From NCBI GenBank assembly GCA_016790965.1, contig JAEUNZ010000005.1, positions 31,439-95,438 on the forward strand: a DNA stretch of 64,000 nucleotides, given 5' to 3'. The translations under genes and the position numbers were made by a program. Of the stretch, positions 18,937 to 26,986 are shown one piece after another (the first letter of the stretch is position 1; every line of letters starts with the position of its first letter). Source of the DNA: SSSZ01 sp016790965 (GTDB lineage Bacteria; Pseudomonadota; Gammaproteobacteria; Burkholderiales; Rhodocyclaceae). Below the pieces are notes generated by a model that saw nothing but the letters and a program-made list of their open reading frames with translations, was not told where the DNA came from and made no database searches.

Positions 18937-18992
18937 TGGCGGAGGCGGTGAGATTCGAACTCACGAAGGGTTGCCCCTTGCTGGTTTTCAAG
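18937..18992 (-). repeat. attL: 3' portion of tRNA-Ser left by element integration
   Basis: These 56 bases match the 3' part (anticodon loop to CCA) of the intact tRNA-Ser(UGA) at 28662-28717 with three differences, all in the variable arm. The match ends abruptly after TTTTCAAG, in the anticodon loop, and unrelated DNA follows. It cannot encode a tRNA alone and marks the left boundary of the integrated element. Confidence 0.88.
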
Positions 18993-19111
18993 TAACTCGT
19001 AGGCTGATTTTACGCCACTGTGCGCCTCTTGCGTAAGTTTTACGAGTTCCATGAAATCAGTGAGTTGCGCCGGATTTACATTTTGTGTAGCTTGTCATAG
19101 CTTTACCTGGA

Positions 19112-19132
19112 CTGCTTACGGTCTGCTTACCG
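19112..19132 (+). repeat. Candidate integrase arm-type site, left
   Basis: The 21-bp sequence has two GCTTAC cores 11 bp apart and matches 18 of 21 bases with 28524-28544 near the right end, in the same orientation. It lies 120 bp inside attL, immediately upstream of the integrase gene. This is the arrangement expected of arm sites bound by the integrase N-terminal domain. Confidence 0.55.
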
Positions 19133-19153
19133 AACGTCTAGGAGAAGGAAAAA

Positions 19154-20413
19154 ATGGCAAAGCTCACGAAGACCTACATCGACAAAATCACACCCCCGGC
19201 GAGCGGGTACGACCTGCATTGGGACGAGCAAGACCGAGGGTTCGGTTTGCGCGTCACGAAGGACGGGAAACGTACCTACATCGTGCAAGGGCGCGTCAAT
19301 GGTAAGGAAGCCCGCATCACCATCGGGGCGCATGGGGTCTTCACCGCCGACCAAGCCCGCGAGGTAGCACGCGAACACCTGCGGAGCATGAGGCAGGGCA
19401 TTGACCCCCGCACCGTTGCCAAGGAGCGTGCAGCCGAGGCGGTAACGCTGCGCGACGTAGCAGACGCCTACAAGCGCGACCGCCCGCTCAAGGAAAGCAG
19501 CAAGGGCGAGATCGAGCGCCATGTGACCACAACCTTCGAGGCATGGCTCAAGAAGCCCATGACGAGCATCACCCGCGAGGTGGTCACAAAGCGGTTCAAC
19601 GAGATTAAGAATCACGGTCTGCGAGGCGACGGACCCGCACCAGCTCAAGCCAATCAGGGGTTCAGCGTGCTTCGCGCCCTGTTCAACTACGCGATTCGGG
19701 AATACCGCAGGCCGGACGGTACGGCGATCATCAAGGACAACCCCGTTGAGGTACTTCACAAGAAATGGGCACCGATCAAGGCGAGGACGACCCGCATACC
19801 TGATTCCCGCGTCGGTGCCGTGTGGTCAGCCCTCCAGCAGTGGCGCGAAGTCGCCTACAACCGCGACACGCTGGCAAGCATTGACCTTGTCAGCTTCCTC
19901 TTACTCACAGGGGCGAGAATCGGGGAAGCGTCCGCGCTGACATGGGACAGGGTGAATCTGGACGAAGCATGGTGGCATATACCCGACCCGAAGAACCGGA
20001 ATCCTGTCTGGTTGCCGCTGTCGTCGCAAGCGGTGGAACTGCTCAAGACCCGCCAGCGGGTCAAGGGTAGCCCGTTCGTGTTCGCAAGCTGGGGCAAGGC
20101 AGGCCATATCCGCGACCCCCGCGACACCATGAACAAGGTCAGCGAGGTTGCAGGCCTCCACCTGTCGCCGCATGACCTTCGGCGAACGATGACCACGATT
20201 GGCATCGCCAACTGCGGCATTGATTTGTTCAAGGTGGAATTGCTGACGAACCATGTACCCAAGACCGTGACGGAGCGCCATTACCTCGAAACGCAGCAGC
20301 TTCAATACCTGCTCCCGGAAGCGCAGCGCATAGCCGACTGGATCGAGGCGCAGGCTGTGGCCGTTAAGGCGCAAGCTGAGGCAGAGCAGCCCGAGGCGGA
20401 GCTGGTGGAATAA
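19154..20413 (+). CDS. int: Tyrosine-type site-specific integrase (DUF4102/P4-like)
   Basis: This 419-residue recombinase has an N-terminal DUF4102 arm-binding domain (about 1-85), a central SAM-like core-binding domain and a C-terminal catalytic domain. Catalytic residues are Arg in LLTGARIGEAS (near 254), HDLRR near 338 and the nucleophile Tyr in TERHYLETQQ near 377. It follows a clear AGGAGA ribosome site. Its position next to attL and its family identify it as the enzyme that inserted the element into tRNA-Ser. Confidence 0.96.
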   Translation: MAKLTKTYIDKITPPASGYDLHWDEQDRGFGLRVTKDGKRTYIVQGRVNGKEARITIGAHGVFTADQAREVAREHLRSMRQGIDPRTVAKERAAEAVTLRDVADAYKRDRPLKESSKGEIERHVTTTFEAWLKKPMTSITREVVTKRFNEIKNHGLRGDGPAPAQANQGFSVLRALFNYAIREYRRPDGTAIIKDNPVEVLHKKWAPIKARTTRIPDSRVGAVWSALQQWREVAYNRDTLASIDLVSFLLLTGARIGEASALTWDRVNLDEAWWHIPDPKNRNPVWLPLSSQAVELLKTRQRVKGSPFVFASWGKAGHIRDPRDTMNKVSEVAGLHLSPHDLRRTMTTIGIANCGIDLFKVELLTNHVPKTVTERHYLETQQLQYLLPEAQRIADWIEAQAVAVKAQAEAEQPEAELVE

Positions 20414-20530
20414 CCCTACTAACGAGATAGCTAATTCGCCCGATTTGCGGTCGCGCAGACAGAGGGATAAAGTTTGGCTCACCAGATCGCCTGACGTGCG
20501 GATTGCACGTCCTGAATAGTCTGCACCAGC

Positions 20531-20569
20531 AGGCCGGCATTGACGTTCCACCGTCTGCCGGCCTTTTTG
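20531..20569 (+). terminator. Rho-independent terminator after int
   Basis: The 9-bp stem AGGCCGGCA / TGCCGGCCT with a 16-nt loop is followed by TTTTGTTTG. It lies about 120 bp after the integrase stop and just before the next small gene. Confidence 0.75.
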
Positions 20570-20607
20570 TTTGCGTCGGCGGGGTGGGCACCCATACGGA
20601 GTCCATC

Positions 20608-20895
20608 ATGGCAACCAGCCACTTTGAGAAGATACGCTTTCTGACCCTTGAGCAAGTGGATGAGGTATTTGAATTATCGCTCGACTCACTGCACCAATTC
20701 AGGGACGCCAACGACATGCTATCACCTGACATCGTGAAAGCTATTGTCGAGAACCACCTGTGGTTCCTCCTGAAAGAACTTTTTGATGCGGAGAACCCGA
20801 CCATGCGAGCGCTTGAGACGGTGCCTCCTTGGGCAGCGCCCGAATCCAGCGCACCAGCCAAGAAGCCACGGAAACGTGCGGCCGGAAAGGTTTGA
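20608..20895 (+). CDS. Hypothetical protein of the element
   Basis: This 95-residue protein begins MATSHFEKIRFLTLEQVDEV after a GGAG ribosome site. It is predicted mostly helical, with an acidic middle and a basic, proline-rich tail (KKPRKRAAGKV). I recognise no family. It lies between the integrase terminator and the paired hairpins upstream of the AlpA-like gene. Confidence 0.6.
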   Translation: MATSHFEKIRFLTLEQVDEVFELSLDSLHQFRDANDMLSPDIVKAIVENHLWFLLKELFDAENPTMRALETVPPWAAPESSAPAKKPRKRAAGKV

Positions 20896-20998
20896 TGAAA
20901 GTAACGTGCGTCAAATTGCACCATCAAACTTAGGCCAGTAAAGTTGTTGCAAGTGCAGCGCAGTTACTCACAAGTCTCCGCGCTGCACCCGACAGCCT

Positions 20999-21035
20999 CA
21001 AGGGTGCAACACCCTTGGGCCGGTTGAAAACCGGC
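20999..21035 (+). other. Two adjacent perfect hairpins upstream of the AlpA-like gene
   Basis: CAAGGGTG-CAA-CACCCTTG (20999-21017) is followed at once by GCCGGTT-GAA-AACCGGC (21019-21035). Neither has a T-run. Their place in the 196-bp leader before the AlpA-like gene suggests an RNA element or leader terminator. Confidence 0.5.
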
Positions 21036-21091
21036 ACGCCGTAATACGTCTTCGGCAGCGCATCCAGACGAGCTAGTTCTGGAGCCACCAA

Positions 21092-21340
21092 ATGACCACA
21101 GCATCCAAGCTGCTTACGACTGCCGAAGCCGCTGAACGTATCGGCGTGAAACCCAACACCCTCGAACGCTGGCGCACCTATGGCACCGGCCCCGAGTTCA
21201 TCAAGATCAATCCGCATTCCTTGCGCTCGCCCATTCGCTACCGCGAATCCGTCCTTGAGGCGTGGCTGGCAGAGCGCACCTGCACGAATACGAGTCAATA
21301 CCCGCTGCCCAATCGCAGCATGGCCCACGCGACCGCTTAA
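21092..21340 (+). CDS. AlpA/excisionase-like HTH regulator
   Basis: This 82-residue protein has a MerR-type winged HTH at its N-terminus (LLTTAEAAERIGVKPNTLER, then WRTYGTGPEFIKI) and PIRYRESVLEAWLAER, which is the standard form of AlpA/Xis-like proteins in P4-type elements. These regulate integrase expression or excision. A GGAG ribosome site precedes the ATG. It lies just upstream of the DUF3987 gene. Confidence 0.85.
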   Translation: MTTASKLLTTAEAAERIGVKPNTLERWRTYGTGPEFIKINPHSLRSPIRYRESVLEAWLAERTCTNTSQYPLPNRSMAHATA

Positions 21341-21455
21341 AGACCAGCGTACATCTAAAACGTTGGCCTTGAACGATCAAACCCAATGCAGCCGCAGGAC
21401 TTGGGCGAGCCGGTACGGCACGCAATAGCCCAGCGTAAGGAATCAGGACAAAACC

Positions 21456-23216
21456 ATGAACCGCATTCAAGAAAACAGCGGCGAGGGTCGCAACACCCTG
21501 CCGCTGAAAGAGAACCGTCCCCTGAATGGACTAGGGGCTAGTGTAGGAAACCTCACCCCGCAGGGCTTTGACAATTTGCTGGCGACACAGCAGGCCGCGC
21601 AGTGTGGTCAATACCAGTACGGCGGCGCAGTGCCGATCGTCGCCCCTGCCGACGCTGTGCAGCCCGCAGCCGGGGAAAAACTGAAGCACAAAGACCGATT
21701 CGCCGGTTTCTTTGGCGGTAGCGAGCAGCCCGCCGAACCTGTCTGGGAAAAGCCGGTGCCGTTGCGTGCAGAGATTGAGGCGCTACCGTACCCGCTGGAA
21801 GTGTTGCCGCCTCTCATCCGCGATGCAATCGCCGAGGTTGAGCAATTCATCCAGGCGCCGACCGCACTGATTGCGGCGTCTGCCCTCTCGGCAGTCTCGG
21901 CAACGGTGCAGGGGCTTGTGAGCGTTGAACGCGGCGCAAGTCTGCGCGGTCCCGCGTCTCTGTTCTTCCTCACCCTTGCGGTCAGTGGCGAGCGCAAGAG
22001 CAGCGCCGACAAGTATTTCACGCGAGCCATTCACGAATGGGAAGCGCAGCAAGCGGAAGCCGCGAAACCGGCGCTGGCTGCATATCGCGCTGCTTCAACC
22101 GAATGGCAATGCACCGAGGAAGGCTACAAGCAAGCCATCAAGCAAAGCGCAAAAGGCGGGATGCCCGATAAGTACGTTGCGGAACAGCTCAAGCAGCTTG
22201 AATTAGATAGGCCGCTTGAGCCGCGCATCCCGACCATTCTCCGGATGGATGACACGCCCGAGGCGTTGGGCGTTGCGCTGACCCGCTGGCCTGTGGCTGC
22301 TGTGTTGAGCAACGAGGCGGGGATTATCTTCGGTGCCCACGGCATGAACCCTGAATCGGTCATGCGGAATATGGCAGGCCTGAACGTGTGTTGGGATGGC
22401 GGGCACCTCCGACGCGACCGCACCTCTACGCAGAGCATCAACGTTGAAGGGATGCGGGTAACGATGGGCCTGATGGTGCAGCCCGATACACTCCAATCGT
22501 TCCTCAGCAGACAAGGCGCATTGGCGCGGGGTATCGGGTTCCTCGCCCGTTTCTTGGTAGCACACCCCGATTCGACCCAAGGCACGCGGTTCTATCGTGA
22601 GCAGACACCCGGCGAGCCTGCCCTGTCAGCTTTCAATGCACGCGCCAAGCAACTGCTCGACATTCGGGCGCAGGTAGATGCAGAGGGCAGGCTGGAAACC
22701 ACCTACCTCCCGCTATCGCCCGAGGCGAAGGAAATCTGGATTCAGTTCCATGATGTCGTGGAGGAAGAACTAGGCAGGGGGCGCGAGTATTACGACGTTC
22801 AGGACGTAGCCAGCAAAGCAGCCGACAATGCGGCACGCCTCGCGGCCTGCCTGCACGCATTCTGTGACCACACGCACAGCATTTCTTCTATCGGTAAGGA
22901 AAGCATGGAAGCCGGTACGAAGTTGATGCGCTGGTACTTGCATGAGGCGCTGCGCTTCTGCCGTCAGTTGGCGGTTCCCGATAGCCTGCGGAAAGCGGAA
23001 CGGCTTGAGGAATGGCTGGTGATGAAGCTGTATTCGGGCATGACGCTGGTGCCGACCCGCGAGGTCAAGCAGTTCGCACCGAGCGAGCTACGGGGTGCGG
23101 CTGGTGCCGAAGCCTTTGCAGTGCTGGAAGACCATAACCGGGCGAAGCTCATCACCCAAGGCCAGAAGAAGTTCTATTGCTTGAACCCCGAGGTGGCGAA
23201 TGAGTACCGGCGCTAG
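21456..23216 (+). CDS. DUF3987 (YfjI-like) protein of the element
   Basis: This 586-residue protein carries the DUF3987 domain from about residue 90 onward: PYPLEVLPPLIRDAIAEVEQ, then SGERKSSADKYF (a P-loop-like segment), SNEAGIIFGAHGM and the C-terminal helical/winged region ending FYCLNPEVANEYRR. DUF3987 proteins occur in phage satellites and islands, often where replication primase-helicases would be. The nucleotide-binding role is inferred. The gene ends at the TGTAGC repeat array. Confidence 0.85.
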   Translation: MNRIQENSGEGRNTLPLKENRPLNGLGASVGNLTPQGFDNLLATQQAAQCGQYQYGGAVPIVAPADAVQPAAGEKLKHKDRFAGFFGGSEQPAEPVWEKPVPLRAEIEALPYPLEVLPPLIRDAIAEVEQFIQAPTALIAASALSAVSATVQGLVSVERGASLRGPASLFFLTLAVSGERKSSADKYFTRAIHEWEAQQAEAAKPALAAYRAASTEWQCTEEGYKQAIKQSAKGGMPDKYVAEQLKQLELDRPLEPRIPTILRMDDTPEALGVALTRWPVAAVLSNEAGIIFGAHGMNPESVMRNMAGLNVCWDGGHLRRDRTSTQSINVEGMRVTMGLMVQPDTLQSFLSRQGALARGIGFLARFLVAHPDSTQGTRFYREQTPGEPALSAFNARAKQLLDIRAQVDAEGRLETTYLPLSPEAKEIWIQFHDVVEEELGRGREYYDVQDVASKAADNAARLAACLHAFCDHTHSISSIGKESMEAGTKLMRWYLHEALRFCRQLAVPDSLRKAERLEEWLVMKLYSGMTLVPTREVKQFAPSELRGAAGAEAFAVLEDHNRAKLITQGQKKFYCLNPEVANEYRR

Positions 23217-23354
23217 GTGTAGCCGGTGTAGCGGCTGTAGCTGTAGCAGGAGTAGCGAAAACTGTACGGGGGATTCTGAAAGTCTTAAATCTTCTTTACT
23301 TTGTACCTGCACTGAGCAAGCTGCTACAGCTACACCGGCTACAGCCGCTACACC
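23216..23354. repeat. Mirror-symmetric TGTAGC repeat array
   Basis: Four TGTAGC words start at 23218, 23227, 23236 and 23242; four GCTACA words start at 23323, 23329, 23338 and 23347. The 9-9-6 spacing is exactly mirrored. The two 32-bp arms are reverse complements except that the CGG and GGC spacers are exchanged. A 75-bp loop separates them. The array begins right at the DUF3987 stop and could be an origin-like iteron site or an RNA hairpin. The rest of the 310-bp gap up to 23526 holds only the terminator at 23478. Confidence 0.75.
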
Positions 23355-23477
23355 TTGCAAGGGGTCAGCGGTCGGCCTGCAAACCATAGGGAGCCAACAC
23401 CCAATCGACGCACAGGCCGCGCTCATGGTGTGGTCAATGCAAGGGTGGCACCCCGTACCGGCCAGCGGCAGCAGGTC

Positions 23478-23503
23478 ACAAAAAACCCCGCACGAGGCGG
23501 GGT
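23478..23503 (-). terminator. Rho-independent terminator of the minus-strand element gene
   Basis: On the minus strand ACCCCGC-CTCGT-GCGGGGT is followed by a T-run, about 25 bases after the stop of the 133-residue gene. Confidence 0.82.
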
Positions 23504-23526
23504 GTTGTATTGATGTGTCATGTACG

Positions 23527-23928
23527 TCACTTCGCTTCGGTCTGCCTGCTGATGCCGTAGAACTTCCGGCGGGCGTAGAACTCGCAACTGACGTTGTTCG
23601 GGTTCCAGCCGCGCTTCTCGCCTTGGGCTTTGGCGTCCTTGAGCGTGGCGTCGGGGTGGGCATCCAGCCATGCCCAAACGTCAGCGCAGACCCCGCCAGC
23701 CTTTGGACGCTTCACCCCGTTGCGTTCCTCCTGCTCGACCTTGGGCGGCTTGCTGGATGTGGTCACCTTCTCCGGCTTCACAGGTGTCGCGCTCTCCTTC
23801 CAGCCGAAGCGCACCTCGTCGCCGTTCTTATGAACCGTAATGGCAACCCGTTCGCTCGGGATACCGGCAGCAACACCAGCGCGGCGTGCATTCACTCGCT
23901 TGGTGTAGGTCGTTGTCGATTGCTTCAT
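23527..23928 (-). CDS. Hypothetical basic protein of the element
   Basis: This 133-residue protein begins MKQSTTTYTKRVNARRAGVA after a clear AGGAG ribosome site, which fixes the start at 23928. It is basic and lysine/proline-rich in the middle (KPEKVTTSSKPPKVEQEERN); the C-terminus (VWAWLDAHPDATLKDAKAQG, then RRKFYG) looks like a small helical DNA-binding domain. It is the only minus-strand gene in the element core and has its own terminator. No family recognised. Confidence 0.72.
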   Translation of the reverse strand: MKQSTTTYTKRVNARRAGVAAGIPSERVAITVHKNGDEVRFGWKESATPVKPEKVTTSSKPPKVEQEERNGVKRPKAGGVCADVWAWLDAHPDATLKDAKAQGEKRGWNPNNVSCEFYARRKFYGISRQTEAK

Positions 23929-24264
23929 GTCGTTCTCCTGTTCGTTGATGACGCAGCAATTACAGGATGCGTCTCCGAGAACCGGCAACCGATTTGTCAT
24001 GCAGCCAAGGAACGGCAAATACACTATTTGACGGACAGTGCCCGTAAGCGATTGGAACAGTTCCGCTTCTTCACCGAGGGGCAGCAGCGCGTAAGCCTAT
24101 TGCACGCAACCCGCAGAAATCGGCTCCTGTTCAAGCACGTCAAAAAGACGACGCAGAACACTACCTGTAGTGACTTTGATGGAATCAAGCACTAGATGCA
24201 GTGCTTACCGGTAATTTGCCATATGCTACCTTCATCACAACACACCAGCCGAGAAGAGGCCGCT

Positions 24265-24669
24265 TTGCCAACCGAAAACGCCCGGAACCAGCAAGCATTC
24301 CGCGACCGACTGAAAGACGAGGGCGGCGCTCGCGTCGAATTCACCCTGAACAAAGACCTTCTCCAAGCCGTGGAGCAGGTCAGACAGAGTCTTGGGGCGG
24401 GATGTACCCGCCAAGACGCATTAACCCACCTTCTCAACCAAGGAGCATCGACCGTGAAGACCAATCAGTATCGTGAAGACCAATCCAAGCAGAAACCGAC
24501 CGGCCTGACCGCCAGCGAAACCGCCGAGCTTGCACAGTTCAAGACCAAGCTCATCAACGACCATCTGGACGCCCGCGAAGTGCAGGCGAACGGCGGCCCC
24601 GCTGGTGTGGCTCACAAAGCCCGCATCAACGCCATGCTGGATGCCAATAACCAGCATCGGCAGAAGTAA
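24265..24669 (+). CDS. Hypothetical protein of the element
   Basis: This protein of about 134 residues is predicted helical, with a segment FTLNKDLLQAVEQVRQSLGA followed by TRQDALTHLLNQGA that resembles ribbon-helix-helix or small regulatory proteins. The start is uncertain: a TTG at 24265 has a GAAGAGG ribosome site, while an ATG at 24226 has none. No family recognised. It is the first of four co-oriented genes. Confidence 0.6.
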   Translation: MPTENARNQQAFRDRLKDEGGARVEFTLNKDLLQAVEQVRQSLGAGCTRQDALTHLLNQGASTVKTNQYREDQSKQKPTGLTASETAELAQFKTKLINDHLDAREVQANGGPAGVAHKARINAMLDANNQHRQK

Positions 24670-24697
24670 CCCGATTCACCAACCACAAGGAACGATC

Positions 24698-25246
24698 ATG
24701 CAATCCCCTGATACCGCGAAACTGAACGACGCCCTGCAAGCTGTCCTCCAGCAGCTTGACGAGGCAACCACTGCCCAAGCCGTGCGGAAGGCCGACTGGA
24801 CGACCGCCGCTGCCAAGGGCGACGACAAGATCGCCGACAAGCTGGAAGCGGAAATGGAAAAGGCGGCGCGTGTTCTGCAACGGCTGGAAGTTCAGCGCAA
24901 CGCCCTGGTCAGCCAGATCAACGACGCTGCCGAAGTGGAGCGTGCTACCCATGCCGCCCGCCTCAAGAAGAACGCCGACGCGCTGCTGGCGCAGTCGGTG
25001 GAGAAGTTCAACGCGCTAGAACCCCTTGCCGCTGCTCTTGCTGCCGCAGTTGATGCCCTGGCGGTGGATCACAACAACTGGCGTGAGTCGCAATTCCTAG
25101 CGAAGCAAGCGGGGGCAACTGTGGAGGGCTTCTCGTCGCTGGACAACACCGATCAGGTGCATCGTGTTGTTGAGTCGCTGGGCAACTCCAAAGCACGTAT
25201 CGCTGGCCTCGCTCGTGAGTTTTCCCGCATCAGCGTTTTCATGTAA
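24698..25246 (+). CDS. Hypothetical coiled-coil protein of the element
   Basis: This 182-residue protein begins MQSPDTAKLNDALQAVLQQL after an AAGGA site. It is almost entirely helical, with heptad-like Ala/Leu/Lys pattern from residues 1 to 130, so a coiled coil is expected. The C-terminus (VHRVVESLGNSKARIAGLAR) is also helical. It resembles small structural or scaffold-like phage proteins only in composition; no family recognised. Confidence 0.7.
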   Translation: MQSPDTAKLNDALQAVLQQLDEATTAQAVRKADWTTAAAKGDDKIADKLEAEMEKAARVLQRLEVQRNALVSQINDAAEVERATHAARLKKNADALLAQSVEKFNALEPLAAALAAAVDALAVDHNNWRESQFLAKQAGATVEGFSSLDNTDQVHRVVESLGNSKARIAGLAREFSRISVFM

Positions 25247-25315
25247 CTGAACAGAACGGCGTAACCTGCGGCGGCGCAACGCTCCCGTATAAGTGCCTGT
25301 CAATCGGAGTACCGA

Positions 25316-26086
25316 ATGATTAAGACAGGCAAAGGCCCGAAGGCCATCACCAGCGCCAAGAGCATCCGCGAAGCAGAACGACGCGCTGAGATGCTTTCCC
25401 TTCGCTTGGAGGGAAAAACCCTCGAACAGATTGGCGCTCACATGAACGTCGGCGCAGACACGGTGCATCGTGTTATCAGCCGGGCGCTCACATCTGTAAC
25501 GAAAGAACCCGCCGAAGAACTGCTGACCCTTGAGCTAGGACGCTGTGACGTTCTGCTGTCCGAGGCGATGCAGACCGTGAAGGCATTTCACCCGCTTGTC
25601 AGTGCTGGCCGAGTGGTCAGCGCCCCCATGCTCACCAACCAAGGCGAGCCAATTCGCAACCCCGAAACCGGCGACGTGCTGACGCGGGTACTGGAGGACA
25701 AAGCGCCAAAACTTGCTGCCATCCACACGGCAGTCAAAGTCATGGAACGACGCGCCAAACTCCTCGGCCTTGATGCGCCGAGCAGGATGCAGGCGGATCT
25801 CAACGTCAGCACCGACGAGAAAAAGCCTTACGACCTGAGCAGGCTGGACATGAACGAGGTAGAGCTTCTGGACTATCTGATGCGCAAGGCGGAAGACCCG
25901 GACGCGACACCAGCAGCGAGAAAGAACCTCAATACGAGATGGGGCGAGCGCAGCGAGTGCCCGGAAGAACTGACCCCGGACGAGATGGCTACCGTGAAAG
26001 AGGTGTTCCGCAAGCTGGGCGTGAAGTACCTCTTGATCGACACGGTGGATTCTTGGCGTGTCCCGCCCGCACTGCCCGCCCCATAA
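25316..26086 (+). CDS. Phage-type HTH protein (terminase small subunit-like)
   Basis: This 256-residue protein has an N-terminal HTH at about residues 22-56 (EMLSLRLEGKTLEQIGAHMN, then VGADTVHRVISRAL). A central segment, IHTAVKVMERRAKLLGLDAP, is common in phage terminase-small-subunit-like and HTH proteins. The C-terminal 100 residues are acidic and unassigned. A GGAG site precedes the ATG. No large terminase subunit is present, so DNA packaging by the element itself is unlikely; a regulatory role or use of helper-phage machinery is possible. Confidence 0.6.
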   Translation: MIKTGKGPKAITSAKSIREAERRAEMLSLRLEGKTLEQIGAHMNVGADTVHRVISRALTSVTKEPAEELLTLELGRCDVLLSEAMQTVKAFHPLVSAGRVVSAPMLTNQGEPIRNPETGDVLTRVLEDKAPKLAAIHTAVKVMERRAKLLGLDAPSRMQADLNVSTDEKKPYDLSRLDMNEVELLDYLMRKAEDPDATPAARKNLNTRWGERSECPEELTPDEMATVKEVFRKLGVKYLLIDTVDSWRVPPALPAP

Positions 26087-26098
26087 GGAAAACGAACA

Positions 26099-26569
26099 AT
26101 GCTCACAAAGCACACCGACCACAACGCCCGTGCCCATGTCCTATTCGACGATGGCACGCCAGCCGTACGCTATACGATCATCTTCGAGGGGCGGGAGGAT
26201 GTGGTTATCGCTCACCCATTCGAATCGCCCGCCGACGTATGGCAGCGGGTGCTGGCGCGTCTCGCTGAGAACCGCTCAATCATTCGGCACGGTGCTTGGC
26301 GGGGACGCGAATTTCACTACGCCACGATTTTCGCAGGCATCGAACCGACCGAAACGCAGCGCAAGGAACACATGCGCGACTGGATCAGTGCCTGCCTGTA
26401 TCAGATGGCAGACCCGGCGAGGAACAAGGACGCCGAGTCCCGCGTGCAGGCGCTTATCGCATTGAGCGACCTGCATGGCTTGAGCACGCGGCGAGCAGTG
26501 CATGTCGTGACCCTGCCCACGCTGGAACAGATCGAAGCCGCTTTCGCTGAGAGAATTGGTTGTCCCTGA
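26099..26569 (+). CDS. Hypothetical protein of the element
   Basis: This 156-residue protein begins MLTKHTDHNARAHVLFDDGT, 12 bases after the HTH gene with an AAGGAAA ribosome site, so the pair is cotranscribed. It shows a mixed N-terminal beta region and helical C-terminus (MRDWISACLYQMADPARNKD). No recognised family. Confidence 0.7.
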   Translation: MLTKHTDHNARAHVLFDDGTPAVRYTIIFEGREDVVIAHPFESPADVWQRVLARLAENRSIIRHGAWRGREFHYATIFAGIEPTETQRKEHMRDWISACLYQMADPARNKDAESRVQALIALSDLHGLSTRRAVHVVTLPTLEQIEAAFAERIGCP

Positions 26570-26986
26570 GTAACCTTCTGTCAGACAGTGAGGCCGTCCC
26601 ATAGGAAACCGTTGGACGTTAATCAAACGGAACCAGCCGCTGGCGATTCCTCAGAAGCCTGACACGGCACAGTCCCGCCCAGCCTTACCGGCTCTGGCGG
26701 GATTGTTTTGGACAGCAGCAGCCGGGCAGTAGGCCGGCACAGGCCACGATCACCGTTAGGGTGCCGTACTGGTATTGGCGCGAGTGCTGCGCGGTCTGTA
26801 GTCGCCCGTATGCCAACCTGCAAGGAACAGCAAACACGGAGTTATTCGGGCTTGCCCGCTAACCGACTGCTGTCACGCAACAAGAGCCGTCGGCATATGC
26901 AGCGCGTAAGCAGATCGTATGCGTAGTTGAGCTTCTTCGGCATGTAGCGTCATGATATTCTCATTCTATTTGGATGAGAGGCTATC
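26570..26986. other. Non-coding segment upstream of the nuclease gene
   Basis: These 417 bp carry the terminator at 26673 and a promoter region for the nuclease gene. A TTGAGC / CATGAT pair (26927, 26951, 18-bp spacing) is a weak promoter candidate. A 72-codon frame at 26708-26926 has no ribosome site and no family resemblance. Composition shifts toward lower G+C after about 26.9 kb. Confidence 0.5.
26673..26707 (+). terminator. Terminator of the element's rightward gene block
   Basis: TCCCGCC / GGCGGGA with an inner AGCC / GGCT stem is followed by TTGTTTT. It lies about 100 bp after the stop of the last gene of the block. Confidence 0.6.

Noticed and set aside
18902..18991. ATG start for the sirtuin within the tRNA-Ser fragment
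   Set aside because: The N-terminal residues would be translated from tRNA sequence; the Sir2 domain starts near the GTG at 18901.
23200..24195. 331-codon plus-strand frame starting inside the DUF3987 gene, with Cys-Ser and Ala-Thr runs
   Set aside because: The runs reflect the TGTAGC/GCTACA array, and most of the frame is antisense to the better supported 133-residue gene and its terminator. A ribosome-like GAGG before 23200 leaves a short coupled peptide possible, but this is not supported enough to list.
26708..26926. 72-codon frame upstream of the nuclease gene
   Set aside because: No ribosome site, begins inside a terminator hairpin region, and no similarity to known proteins.
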